A DNA stretch of 64,000 bases from Cucumis sativus. Taxonomy: Eukaryota > Streptophyta > Magnoliopsida > Cucurbitales > Cucurbitaceae. The translations under genes and the position numbers were made by a program. Shown here in pieces: positions 38,501 through 49,378 of the stretch. The stretch covers positions 19,859,837 to 19,923,836 of the forward strand of contig NC_026660.2 in the NCBI RefSeq assembly GCF_000004075.3, written 5' to 3'. Each line of letters starts with the position of its first letter. The stretch's first letter is position 1. A model generated the notes under the pieces. The model was given only the letters and a program-made list of their open reading frames with translations, was not told where the DNA came from and searched no databases.

Positions 38501-39084
38501 GAGTGTGCTCGTTTTTTTTGTTTAAGTTCATCTAAGTGAAATCATATTTGAAGTAAGATGTAGGCTGTAAGATTTTCGAATAGATTTCTAGTTCTTTTGG
38601 GGGTCGAATGATTGATGATGGATGGCTAGGACAAATGATTTCTAAATTGAGTTACTAAAATAACACATGTAAAAGTTGATTTGACTCAATAAAGACCCAA
38701 CCAATAATTATAAAAAGATAAATAAAGGGACTAATTTTTTAAAAAAATGTATGGCAAAATATAACTTTATTTTCTTATTAATAGTTGTTTTAATTTGTTA
38801 TTCAGTATGCAGATGAAGAATCGGAGAGCTATAGCTCCAAAATCGAGAAGGTTAGTGAATATGTGAAGCATGAATTTCTAATTTTCATAAAATTAAGGGT
38901 TTTTTTAAAGAATAATAGACAAATAAACTACACACAATTTCTTTGATAAAGTATAAATATTTTTTCAAATTTTGGTATGCTTGAGAAATTTTCTAAAAAG
39001 GTAATCTATTATTGAGTTTCCCTCAAGAAAATGAGAGTGAGAATGTTGGTTTTGTAGGTTGTCAATTCCTTCGCTTTCATTTGA
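35528..39084 (+). CDS. Chloroplast PsbP-domain protein (PPD3-like), 10 exons, 270 aa
   Basis: Predicted thylakoid-lumen protein of the PsbP family, related to the oxygen-evolving complex subunit; PPD members are photosystem or NDH auxiliary factors. Exons: 35528-35612, 35696-35783, 35903-36057, 36121-36174, 36259-36339, 36427-36509, 36735-36810, 37677-37795, 38806-38850 and 39058-39084. Phases agree at every junction. Residues 1-57 are a Ser/Arg-rich chloroplast transit peptide. NRREIMLGIGFTAFSF (65-80) followed by ALA (87-89) is a twin-arginine lumen-targeting signal with its cleavage site. The PsbP domain (about 110-270) includes DEANKFSLVIPQDWQVGNGE, ISGLGPDYTRMESFGKVEEF and IYYIEYTLQNPGESRKHLYS. 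By eye it looks most like PPD3; the family is firm, the subgroup is not. Exon 10 is only 27 bp. Introns 7 and 8 are about 0.9 and 1.0 kb, and intron 8 is AT-rich with direct repeats near 37870-37960. Confidence 0.9.
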
Positions 39085-41240
39085 TGATTGCCACAGAATT
39101 GGCCTCCACCACACTATCATTATGGTTAAATATTTTCCACATCTCTCTCTAATTATAGTTCTCTTTTGTTATTATTATTATTATTATTTTTTGTAATGAG
39201 TTCTAAACATAATATTGAATTGTCTTTGATGCATCTATATTTTTACATTTTCATGAGGATGAATTCACATTTCTGTTAATTCATAAAAGAATCCACAAAA
39301 CAGAAAAAAAATATATATATATATATATAGAAGTATCACTCATATAAATTTAGTTTCTGAAGTAACATCTATAAACTTGATATTTTATTTATATTTTCAT
39401 GAAAATTTCATAGAATTAAGTATTCCATATTTTAAACATTAGATTTATTATTATTAAAATATTAATTAATTAATTTCAAAAATTAACAATATATAGCAAA
39501 ACAAACTAAAATATATTGACAAGCACGACCAAAATGTTATTATGTATTAAGTGATAAACTCGTGTATGAATCATAATTAGTAAGTAGATATATATAAATA
39601 GAGTGAAATTTTACTTTATTTATAAATATTTTTTATTAATTTTGTATTTTTACAGTTATCCTACAATAGTAGCAAAATTTGTTTACCTTTTTCTTCTCCA
39701 TTTGTCTTCAATTGCACAGTTTGATTTCCAAAATTCTAATGTGGAAAGAAAGTATGTATATATTTATATATTTGGTGCACCATAATCTCATCCAATGACA
39801 CATACAAAAATATTACTTGTATAGTATATCGGTTGACCATTTATTCCAACAATACCATACAATGAAAATTTAGGACATAACAATTAATTTCTATCTCGTA
39901 TGCAATACCCCCGTAGAAATTTCATCACTACCTCTTTCTTTATTTTCGTCTTCTCCAATGACTAAGATTCATTTTCTACTTGAACATCATTGTTGGTATA
40001 ATTGCTCCATAGGAAGGAAAGAGTATCACCAATTGAGTGAAGAGCATAATCCATTAGAATGTATGTTTGAATCTTTTTTTTTTAATATTCGTAGATTTAA
40101 ATGAAAGTAGATAGACAAATTACATTTCTAGAATGATAGTGAAAGAAAACTAAGAAGATTACAATAAAGTTCCACTTAATGAGTAACTGAAGTATATATA
40201 AGTATAAAAAAATCGAGACATTCGAAATAAACAAGTATAAAGTACTTACTTACTTGCCCTCTTAAATATGTTAACCTAAGGTTTTAATCATGATTTACTT
40301 CCTAACTAATCATCCTTATGCTCTAATAAATATCATATCCTCTGGTTCCTATGACATGTAACTCTCTATTTTTCAACCATTAGCATTTTTAATGACCTTC
40401 GCAAATTTTTTGATTAAACAAAAGAGTGATTGCGGGAAGAGGCAATGAAAGAGAGGTGTTAGAGTTTGAAGTAGAAGAAAATATGAAAGAATAATATATA
40501 CACACATATTCTTATTTATTTAAGATCAAGAAAAAGGGCATATAAGTAAATTCAACCCCTAACTTTTAGTTAAAAACTAATTAATTTGTCCGAAGATTAA
40601 TTAAACCTTTATGAAATATGGGTGGAATGTTAGGAGTTATATCGTAATGGAAGTTTAAACATATGCTCTCATACTAGGTTAAATTACGAAATAGTTGTGT
40701 TACTATACTAAATTATGAAATAATTTAGAAACTTAAGTTTATAAGTTGCAATAATTAGGAAATGATTATTTAAGCTTAATTATATAGATGCTCCAAGTAA
40801 GTGTGGGGGTTCTCAGATTCATCGGTTCAAGGTTGGTGTGACATTTGGTAAAAAGCTCAACATGAAAAATGGCCAGTTTGGCAACCAATGAAGCTCTCTT
40901 CTTTTCTTTTCTCCCCCACCCATCACTTGGCAGCTAGATCCACTCATGGGTTTTGAATTATTTCATATACAAAACAATCTGACCCACTCGCCTACCTCTA
41001 ACATGCTTCCCATTCTCAATTCTCATCAACAAACCTTTTTGTTGGGCTGTGGTACAAAGTTTTAAATTAACACGGAATATATTTTCCACTTTTTTTTCAT
41101 GCGTCCCCAATTGTTTACTCACCTCACATTGCTGTTTAAATATGTGTGTTCTTGCAGTTCTTTTGTAGGCTCATAAAAGCTGTTTGTTAAAATGCCTAAA
41201 ACACCAGTACTTGAGTTAGCTCTATTCAACAGGCACGTTT
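39085..41240. other. Intergenic DNA; MIR164 upstream region
   Basis: No coding sequence found. A (TA)n tract lies at about 39311-39329. Positions 40890-41160 contain C-rich sequence such as CTCCCCCACCCATCACTTGG and probably form part of the promoter or early transcript of the MIR164 locus, but no TATA box or start can be fixed. Confidence 0.45.
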
Positions 41241-41246
41241 GGAGAT

Positions 41247-41350
41247 GGGAAGAGTGAGCCATGCTGGAGAGGCAGGGCACATGCTAGATTTACCAGAAAG
41301 ATGGTAAGTATTAGCATGTGCTCTTCTTCTCCAACTTGGATTCTCTTCCT
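41247..41350 (+). ncRNA. MIR164: MIR164-family microRNA precursor hairpin
   Basis: Positions 41265-41285 read TGGAGAGGCAGGGCACATGC plus T. This is the miR164 mature sequence with changes at position 7 (A to G), 17 (G to A) and 21 (A to T); the last two are, from memory, known in other plant miR164 variants. Positions 41315-41335, beginning CATGTGCTCTTCTTCTCC, are the matching star strand. The 21-nt duplex with 2-nt 3' overhangs has 18 Watson-Crick pairs, two G:U pairs and one mismatch (position 9). The loop is about 27-29 nt. A lower stem pairs GGAAGAG (41248-41254) with CTCTTCC (41343-41349). In plants miR164 directs cleavage of NAC/CUC boundary-gene transcripts. It is independent of the neighbouring genes. 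Expression is not shown by sequence. Confidence 0.88.
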
Positions 41351-41356
41351 TTTGTA

Positions 41357-41874
41357 AACAACATTGAAAACTTAAGCCTGTGTTTACTTCTAATAAAGGG
41401 TAACGGTGTTCTATTTCTTATTTGTTTTAACTTGAATGCTTGAGCTGGTGTTCAGTTTAGTGCATATTTCACTTAGTATAGCTCATGCTGGAAATTATTG
41501 CTTCTCTAGAAGAAGGGAAATTGTGGAATGGTAATGGGTTGTCTTCGTTGGTTCGGTTTCTGGTTTAATTGATGACTTACTAGTTTAATGAGTCTTGTCA
41601 CCGTTGTCTACATTGTGTGAACTTTGAACTCTTCTGATATGTATGATTCAGTATATGTTTGATTTATCTGTATGCTGAGTTGGAATGTAAAGAATTGTGG
41701 AGAAAAGGGAGTGTAGTTTACAGAAAGAAGTAGTTTTAAATGTGTTATCAATCAGTATGTTGGCCATTTGTCGATAGGAGTGACAAACTCTTGATATCAG
41801 AGAGATTAAAGTCAATCTAAATGTATAATTTACTGTGTCATAATATTTACAAAGTTTGAATTTGTTGTTCATGA
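41357..41874. other. MIR164 downstream and DUF936 3' flank
   Basis: No coding sequence. This interval lies between the plus-strand MIR164 hairpin and the stop of the minus-strand DUF936 gene, so the two transcripts converge here. Confidence 0.5.
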
Positions 41875-44261
41875 TTAACAACGGTCAAATCTGCCCTCTA
41901 AAGCTGATGCAGCAGACTCCACATGTACAAGCAAACAGGAATAGACTTTCTGCTTTAGCCTCTCAATGGATTCCCTTAAGCCATTATCTCCTGAACTCAA
42001 GTTATCTTTTAACCTGTCCAACCATTCATTGGCTTGCTTGAGCTGAGATAGAGCAACAGCAATATGGTTACCCGCCTCTGTTTGTTGTCCTGCATTGTTC
42101 CGGCCTTTCTTGTCCTGGTTTCCTATACGAAACCCAGCATCCAATGCTTTCTCCAAGAAATTTAAAAACCATGTTGTTGATTCCTTTAGCAAAACATCTC
42201 TTAGTAAAGTTATCTCCTTTGCACCATCTCCTCTGGCCCATTCTTGTTTTTCGCTGTCTCTTAATTCAATAGGTGCCTTTGCAGGCTTTGACGATGCATT
42301 CTTTGACATGAATAAAGAGGAGCCTTTTGTAGACTTATTTGCTTCTGGCAGAGATGAGTTTGCAGTCAAAAGAAGTGACTTGTCCTTGACTCCATCCTTG
42401 GAATTTGTTTCGGAGATTAGCTGCTGCAGTGTGAAAAACTTGGTAAGAGGGAGTTGGGGATTCTCAGGTGAGGCTGATGAGCACAGATCAGCAAACACAC
42501 TGAAAAGAAAGATGATGGAAATAATATTAATTCATATGATATGGTCGACTTTTTCAATATTTAAATCCTGAAAATATACCTGAGACATTTGATCAAGGAG
42601 GCTGCAGCAATTGCCTCTTTTTGAGCCTCTATTGCAACCATAGAAGCTATATTTTTCCTCCTAACCATCCCCTTGAAAAATTAAAAATCCACATATATAC
42701 CACAAATTTCGATGAGCGAGAAAAGGAAACGATCGGTTAAATGCATAACGCCGAAATAAAAAGACTAATAACATGGAAAGAGTAAAGGGAATGCATACTT
42801 TTCCAGTCTTTAAAAGATTACTAGGCAAGGAGGCCCATGAAATCGTCTCTGATGAATGAGTTTTATCTCTTCTGTTTGGTAAGCAATTCACATTCAAATT
42901 TTCTTGCTTAGTTGAACTGCCTTTCGCAGGGATGCTCTTGGACGATGCAGAGGCCTCCTTGACACTCAACTGAAGGGCTTCTGTCTTTGAGGAAACCTCA
43001 TCAAGTCGATTTTGCAGGTTTGCTGCTTGTACCTATCAGTGAAGCATAAAATGAGAATCTTTTCTAAGATCGGAACAATCCATTTTAATCCAATACTGCC
43101 TTTCTATGTGCATCAATGAAATAAGATGGTGATGGTGTTCCAAGTTACAATTTTAGTTCCTTCTCAAACTGATAAAATCGAACTTTAAGTTTTATTCAAG
43201 GAATATCGATGTCGTTATTGATATTGGGATTTCAATTTTATGGATGTATCCTCGTAAATATTGATACTCGAAATAAAAATTCACTTAGATTATTAATTAA
43301 GTTGTTTTTACTCCAAAACTAGGTTTGTATATTGCTAATAGTAGTCATATTCATATTGGTTTAAATAAATGACACCTTTTATGTTTTACGAGCATTTATA
43401 AAAGATGTAGGAGAAATCCACGGTTATTTAATATTAGTAACAAATCTTTCGATCTATGGGTATATCGACATTATGTATGGATATTTTCATTCTTGATTGG
43501 TCATAGAATGAACCTTCTTATATGTACATGGACTATATGAAACTTACCCCCACCCCACCCACAAACAAAAGAAAAAAAGTCATTGTTAGTATGAGATAGA
43601 CTTGTACCTGACCTTTAAGGTCGTTGGACTTTCCTTTTACCGGTCCTACTACAACCTTCTTACCTGCTTCACCATCCTCATTTTCATTGCTCCTCCCAAC
43701 TGCACTTGAATCAAATCTACCACTTCTAGAACTCAATGACAAAACACCTTGCATATACCGCGACGAAACATTTGTCTTCTCCTCTTTGATCACGACTTTA
43801 TGTCTCATGCTATCAATTTTTCCTTCTGACATCTCCTTTGGTTTGGCTCCACCTTTACCTTCCTGATAAGCTTGAACTGGATTCTCTGATGGCTCCATCA
43901 TTTGCATAAGATCCTTTGGAGTTCCAATGCAGGGTTGTCGTCCAGGAACCGGTCTAATCCCAACAAGAACTGGAACTGGAGTTCCAGGTTCCATTTTATC
44001 AACATAGAAGAATTGGCCAAGTTGTAACTTGTTGTTCAAGATCAACTCATTATCTGGCCTGGACAATGAAACATAAGTTGAGTGTGAAGAATCCGAAACT
44101 TTTACAAAGAAACCTTGATTAGGCCACAGTTCCGAACCATTTAAAGCAGGTACAATGCTGATAACTTGTAGTAGCACTGATCTATATTCTCCTCTGACCT
44201 TCACATTGGAGTTCATACTCTGTAGAAGTTTAAGCAATATTCCCGGTATAAGTGACGCCAT
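41875..44261 (-). CDS. DUF936 family protein, 4 exons, 534 aa
   Basis: Plant-specific DUF936 protein; from memory, at least one Arabidopsis member (CORD1) affects cortical microtubule arrangement, but function should not be assumed here. Minus-strand exons: 44261-43608, 43032-42799, 42671-42580 and 42499-41875, all in frame. The N-terminus is the family domain: [20 protein letters not shown], then [40 protein letters not shown] and [21 protein letters not shown] charged, Ser/Lys-rich middle follows. The C-terminal part is helical: [20 protein letters not shown], then [37 protein letters not shown] and a final helix before RFDRC. The protein has no signal peptide or membrane span. The start is the first ATG and opens the domain directly. 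Confidence 0.9.
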
Positions 44262-46299
44262 TCCGAAACTTGGTCACTTTTGACTATAAAACCACAACTT
44301 TCATCTCATCCAAACACAAAACTGGATGCGGGTAAGTCCGGATACAGAAAGCCAAGAATAACAATGTTTTGTACTAATGGGAAAAAAAAGCAGCCAAAAG
44401 GGTGAGTTTTCTGTCAAAAGGAAAGAAAATATAATCTTACACAAACACTTTCAAGTCTTAGAAATTTCACAAGAGTAATGTTTCTGTTTGCTGAAGGTTG
44501 AAGTAGGAATAAATCCTCTAACTTTGCATTCTTGGCAAGTAAACATCAACTTCTCTTGGCTTGAAAGCAAAGTAAGAATGTTTACCAAATGGTTGGAGAT
44601 GTCGTAATTGCCCCCCATGTAGGAGAGTTGGTTGGAGATTGAGTTAGTTTCAATCGAGGTTAAAAAGGTAAATTTATGTAGGTATCTTCTTCATTACTTA
44701 ACTCATTTTCAATTAACAGGTAGGGAAGCCGTTGTCAAAAGGTAAAGCCATTGGGATGTCACTTTCTACTACATACAAATTACAACTCATAATTTTTCTC
44801 AGCCAGAAAAGAAATTCTAACATCACTACATGAGTTACGTTTGATGTCACTTTCTAGTACATAAATATTTAGTTCTATATTTGATAGGGCAACCGCGATT
44901 AAATTCATTTTAACTCTTAATCCTATCATCAACTATCCAAAAAAAAAAAGATTCAAAATTTCAAAAGTTACCTTTTAAGCCCTCAAATTAAGAAGAATAG
45001 GTTTATTTAATTTGAGTTTTAAAATATAGATTTGAATTTTGACGAGTCCTTGAAATATTTTTGTTCAAAATAATTTTAGAAAGTATAATTTTTTAGAAAT
45101 TTAAGATGTCATATAATTCTTTAAAATGAAAATACCAAGATATTTTGAATCTATTTTTAAAAATACAAAGACTAAAAAGTAATAAAAGGGAACCCAATAA
45201 AATCGTATTAATAAATAGTACGTAAAACCATCCATTTGGGGTTTTTTTAAAAACATTTTGCATGAGGATGATAATCAAAGAAGAAAAAGATTAGAAAAAA
45301 GAGTTACTAATATAAACTTTTAATCACGTTATGAAAATTTTAATTATTGCATACTATAAAGTCCGAACATTCAAGTCTTTACTTCTTTTAGCACTGAAGT
45401 AATGGGCATTAGTGAATGACAAGTCGAAGCTAATCTATTACAGTGTCTAATTGACTATATTAATTAATTATATTTACATTCAGCCATCATTTCACATACT
45501 TTAAAATTGATTTGGCATATCCAACTAAATAATTGACAATGGACCACTTTAAAAGCAATTACTCTTTTTTTTTTTTTTTTTTTTCAAATTTTGGATAAGA
45601 ACTTTTAAAGCAATTGATGAGGCATCCATTTATTATAATCAGAGACATTATAATAATGTAGATAAATGGTTATCATAATTCATTGACTACAAGGATAGGT
45701 CAAATCTAGGCCTATCATATCTACAAATATTATTTCAGATTGCAATATCATGTTATAAACAATGAAAAAAGTGTAACAAAAATTGAGTAATAAGTCGGGG
45801 ATATTTGTAATCAACCCAAATCTTCTTCCTCGGCACTTTGCTAGTCACTTTATGAACATTTTTAGTGCCATGTAACAATCATTCTAATGCTTGTTTGGTT
45901 TCCATTAGAAAAAATAATGGAAATAACAACTTAAACATTCAATCGATTCCCCAAATGGACCCCCCCCCCCCCCCCCCCCCCCCCCCGGCTGAATCCGCTG
46001 CAAGAACTCATGATCAAGTGCCACAAGGAAGAAGAAACAAACTTGTGCATCACGACCTAAAAGAATAATTAAAAAAGAGAGAAAAAGAAAGGGAATCATT
46101 AAGGAAAAGCCAAGAACAATGTCTTCATCTCAAAACTTTGCAGCAAGTTAGTCATTTTATGGGTCCTTTCTTGGCATCATATCACAATAATGGTTTTGAG
46201 ATAAATCCTAAAGCTTCCCCCCAACCAAACAGAAGAAAACAGAACAAGCTAATAATGAAGGGAAGTGAAAATAATGTTGCCTTACCACAACAAACACAA
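44262..46299. other. Intergenic DNA
   Basis: Positions 44262 to about 44600 are likely leader and promoter of the DUF936 gene. The rest is AT-rich with a T20 run at 45565-45584 and the C27 tract listed separately. No gene found. Confidence 0.45.
45960..45986. repeat. Homopolymer C27
   Basis: Twenty-seven consecutive C residues, directly followed by GGCTG. Long C/G homopolymers are rare in AT-rich plant DNA. The strand could fold as an i-motif and its complement as a G-quadruplex. The true length is uncertain because such runs are error-prone. Confidence 0.85.
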
Positions 46300-46919
46300 T
46301 GAATAAACAGAATGTTTGCAAAACCTAACCATAGTCCAAACACTGTGAAGGAAGAACTAAAAACTTTACATCCTCTGATGCAGCCAATGCCAATCTGCCA
46401 CGCCAGCGAGGGGTATTAAAATGAAAAATCAGCAATTTGATCTTCCTGATTGAACCCGAAGCTGCTTCGTTGTTATGAAGTCAGTCAGGCCTCAAAAGAA
46501 ATCCAAATTATGGAAGTTCCAAATTACAATAAATCCTAACAACTAATATGCACATGAACTTATGAAATCATATATTAGTACCAGATGATGATAGACCCAT
46601 GACCACACAAAGCACCAGAGACTTTCCTATACACCCAAAATGCCGGGAGCTGACTATTAAAAGAATCATATGTTGATTCTATATTTGACTTCTTTTTACA
46701 CGTTTTTTTATTCCTAAATAGATGCCTAAAACCGATTTAAGCACCCATCAATCAATCCATGACTACCCTTCCGCGAGTGCGTTGGTAGTGTATAACAGTT
46801 TATAAACACTGGAGAAGAAAGGTATTTAGAGAGAGCAGCCTGCATCTTCCATATTCCTTCTCCACCATCTGGAGCGACTCAAGACCACCTGATGTCTCTG
46901 GTGAGCATGACTATGACCT
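46300..46919 (-). other. Possible noncoding exon(s), perhaps distal 3'UTR of the RRM gene
   Basis: On the minus strand an acceptor (TTAACTGCAG then GTCATAGTC) ends at 46920. It opens a less AT-rich stretch without a long frame, and AATAAAA lies near 46710. The RRM gene upstream appears to splice within its 3'UTR (donor near 51070), so this could be its terminal exon after an intron of about 4 kb filled with repeats. It could equally be an independent noncoding transcript. There is no direct evidence of transcription. Confidence 0.3.
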
Positions 46920-47263
46920 GCAGTTAAGCAAGAAAACTTTAAAATCAACTGCTAACAACGGGAAGCAATATTTGTTCAAGTTTAAAAATCAAGTCAATAT
47001 TCAAACTTCCAGAAAATAAATGTCATCAGGTGGGTGGGTGGGGTGCAACGATTAAGCTCAAGTTATCAATTATAGTGTTTGCATAATAAATTGCTTTCAT
47101 ATTTTCCACAAAGTAATAAAAATACTTTTCAATCAAATGTCTATATCTTAAGTCTCGGGCCAACAAGATATTCTTTGTACTTCAATTATGAAAGAGAAAA
47201 ACCGGACAAAAGGCTATTCAACACAAACAAGAAAATACTAATCACAATCATTTCTACTTTGTA

Positions 47264-47338
47264 GGGTATCGTAATTGGCAGAGTGGCCTTGCTGCCACGA
47301 TCCATTGAGATTTAGCCCTTCGTCGCTCCGATTCGACC
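47264..47338 (+). pseudogene. 25S rRNA 3'-terminal fragment
   Basis: The 75 bases beginning GGGTATCGTAATTGGCAGAG and continuing TGGCCTTGCTGCCACGATCC match, with a few changes, the 3' end of plant 25S rRNA as I remember it (GGCAGAGTGGCCTTGCTGCC, ACTGAGATTCAGCCC, CGCTCCGATTCG). No other rRNA sequence flanks it, so it is an isolated insertion and not an rDNA unit. No poly-A tail or obvious target duplication was found. Confidence 0.7.
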
Positions 47339-47877
47339 AAAATAATTTCTAATTTGCAGGTCTTAGTGCAAGATACTCCATAAGAAAACTCACAAGGCCA
47401 ACATGCAAAAAGATACCATCTATAACTGTAACCTTAAACAAAATTGTTAAGAGGAAATAAGAAGGAAAGAAAACGAGAGAGGGAAGTTATTAAGCAACTA
47501 TCAGGAACTTCCAATATTTTCCACTTAGAGGAAATAACTATTCATGTCTGGACAATAACATCTACAGAGAACAATAACATTGTCTTGCAAGCATCAGGAC
47601 AAAACGTTTAACACATTCAGCCAATTTTGTAAGAGTATATCAAGACAGATATTCAGATATATAAAAGTCTATAAGAAGGATGTTAAGATCGTGACAAAAG
47701 TTATCAACTTCACTCGTTCTGCCTTTCCTATGTATTTGGAATTTCTGGAAACTTATCATGACCATGAGCTTTCAGTCAGCACTATTTCAATAATGGACAT
47801 GACTTCAACATTTCCTCAGTAATCCCCAAAACTCAAGTGCACAGTAATCCCCAAGTCAAGACATGCCAGAGCACCAC

Positions 47878-48433
47878 CTGATGGCAGGAGCCTCAACCTT
47901 GGGGGAGGTTGGACAGGACATATGAGTCATGGGAGGTGCACAGCACAGCGCCAACAGGGTCGCGAACCACGACATCAGGAAGAGCAGCTAGACAGGCACC
48001 CACAAGACACACATGACACATCAAAGGATGGTGCACGCCAGAGTGGGTGGGAGCCAATTGTGTGCTCAGACAGTGCTATGAGAGGCTGATAGGCAGACAC
48101 ACATGGACTTCGTCTCGAGCCCAAGGGACATTTGGAGCCCAACGCTTTCCATTCTTAAGCCCAACAGAGTAGATCAAATTGTGACATGTGGCATCATTTG
48201 AAGCGGTCAAAGTGGTGAAATGTGGCAAATATTCAATGGAGCTAGAGAGAAAAAATATCCCAGGCCATAGAAGCACAAGCCCTGACCACTAACCTCTCTA
48301 GCTCCGTCGAATCTTTGTCACGTGTCACCACTTGGACCGCTGCAAAGGGTGCCATGTGCCCTCTTGGACCTACTCCTTGGGCCAATGGTTGTCCTGCTCG
48401 ACCTCCCCCAAGGCAGAGGCTCTTGGCATCCCA
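47878..48433. repeat. GC-rich imperfect inverted-repeat (foldback) element
   Basis: A perfect 12-bp inverted pair, GGAGCTAGAGAG (48238-48249) and CTCTCTAGCTCC (48294-48305), encloses a 44-bp loop. The arms extend outward with frequent matches, for example AGCGGTCAAAGTGGTG against CACCACTTGGACCGCT, and GACATGTGGCATC against the complement of GTGCCATGTGC. Further out, CCTTGGGGGAGGTTGGACAG (from 47898) mirrors the complement of CTGCTCGACCTCCCCCAAGG. The left arm holds about 180 extra bases. Composition is far more GC-rich than its surroundings. The family and ends are unknown. Confidence 0.65.
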
Positions 48434-49378
48434 CCACTTGCCCGCCATCAAGTGGAGCTATTGGCACATTTTTACTTGATCTCCCCCAAGTCTCTTTGAC
48501 CTAGTCTTAACATGGTCAATGTTTCAGGGGACTGACAAACCTTTTTACCCTGGTGGCACCTCTCACCACTCACTAACCTCCCATCATGCTCATGGTCAGT
48601 TTTAGAGGTTTGACAAACCTGGCTCGATTATCACTTACAACGGGGTGAAATCCAAAAATAGATTTTTTGCCCTTTAACCCTGTGCGGCATCAAGGTTTCC
48701 CTTGACCAGCCAACATGAACTTTGCCTAATACACCTACAAAGACACTCGAAACACTAGATGAACTTCCAAAGGGCACTTAACTCACATGATCACCATATA
48801 ACTAAGCTAGAAAGAGGGGTAGGAGAGATGCATGTATGCATGGTGGGCATATAGAACACTTCATTGATCAAAGCTTTGTCAAAACCACGCATAACAAGAC
48901 TCGAGACTTGGGAGTCTCCCAACATGGGAAGTTCTCTGGACACATCTCCACTTCCACTCAGCAACTTAGAGAATATATTTGGAAAAAGTAAATGCATTTA
49001 TTTTAGTTCATAAATTAATTTCAAATAATAGTGTTATAATTTACTTTCTTGTAGACACATTGGCTAGACAAGATTATAGAGCATATATCAAACATAGTCA
49101 TGCCATTTTTCTCTTTTTTTCATTTTGACATTCATAAATGCTCAAGCCAGCTTACGTACAAGGACTATTCTCATAGGAAAACCACCTGATACTACCACAT
49201 TTGGTTCCCAAGATAACTTGTAAGGTATTTAAATTTTAAGTGCATGGCCACCAATGTGTTTAACTTATTCCCTCCAATAAACCCTTATTACTTTTTGGTC
49301 TAAACCTTCATTATTTACATTATCCTTATTGATCATTGTGCTAATTTATGGTGGTTTACAAGTTTTGACAGACTACAC
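48434..49378. other. Repeat-derived intergenic DNA
   Basis: Less AT-rich than average to about 48970, then AT-rich. No gene is recognised. Phrases such as GTTTGACAAACCT (around 48607) and GACTGACAAACCT (around 48530) recur and suggest transposon origin. Confidence 0.4.

Noticed and set aside
47300..47340. Possible tRNA because of GATTCGACC near a GGCAGAGTGGCC block
   Set aside because: No cloverleaf can be drawn, and the whole segment reads better as the 3' end of 25S rRNA.
48076..48504. Open frames of 60-69 codons on both strands in the GC-rich block
   Set aside because: They follow from the GC-rich inverted repeat, overlap each other, and have no recognisable domain.
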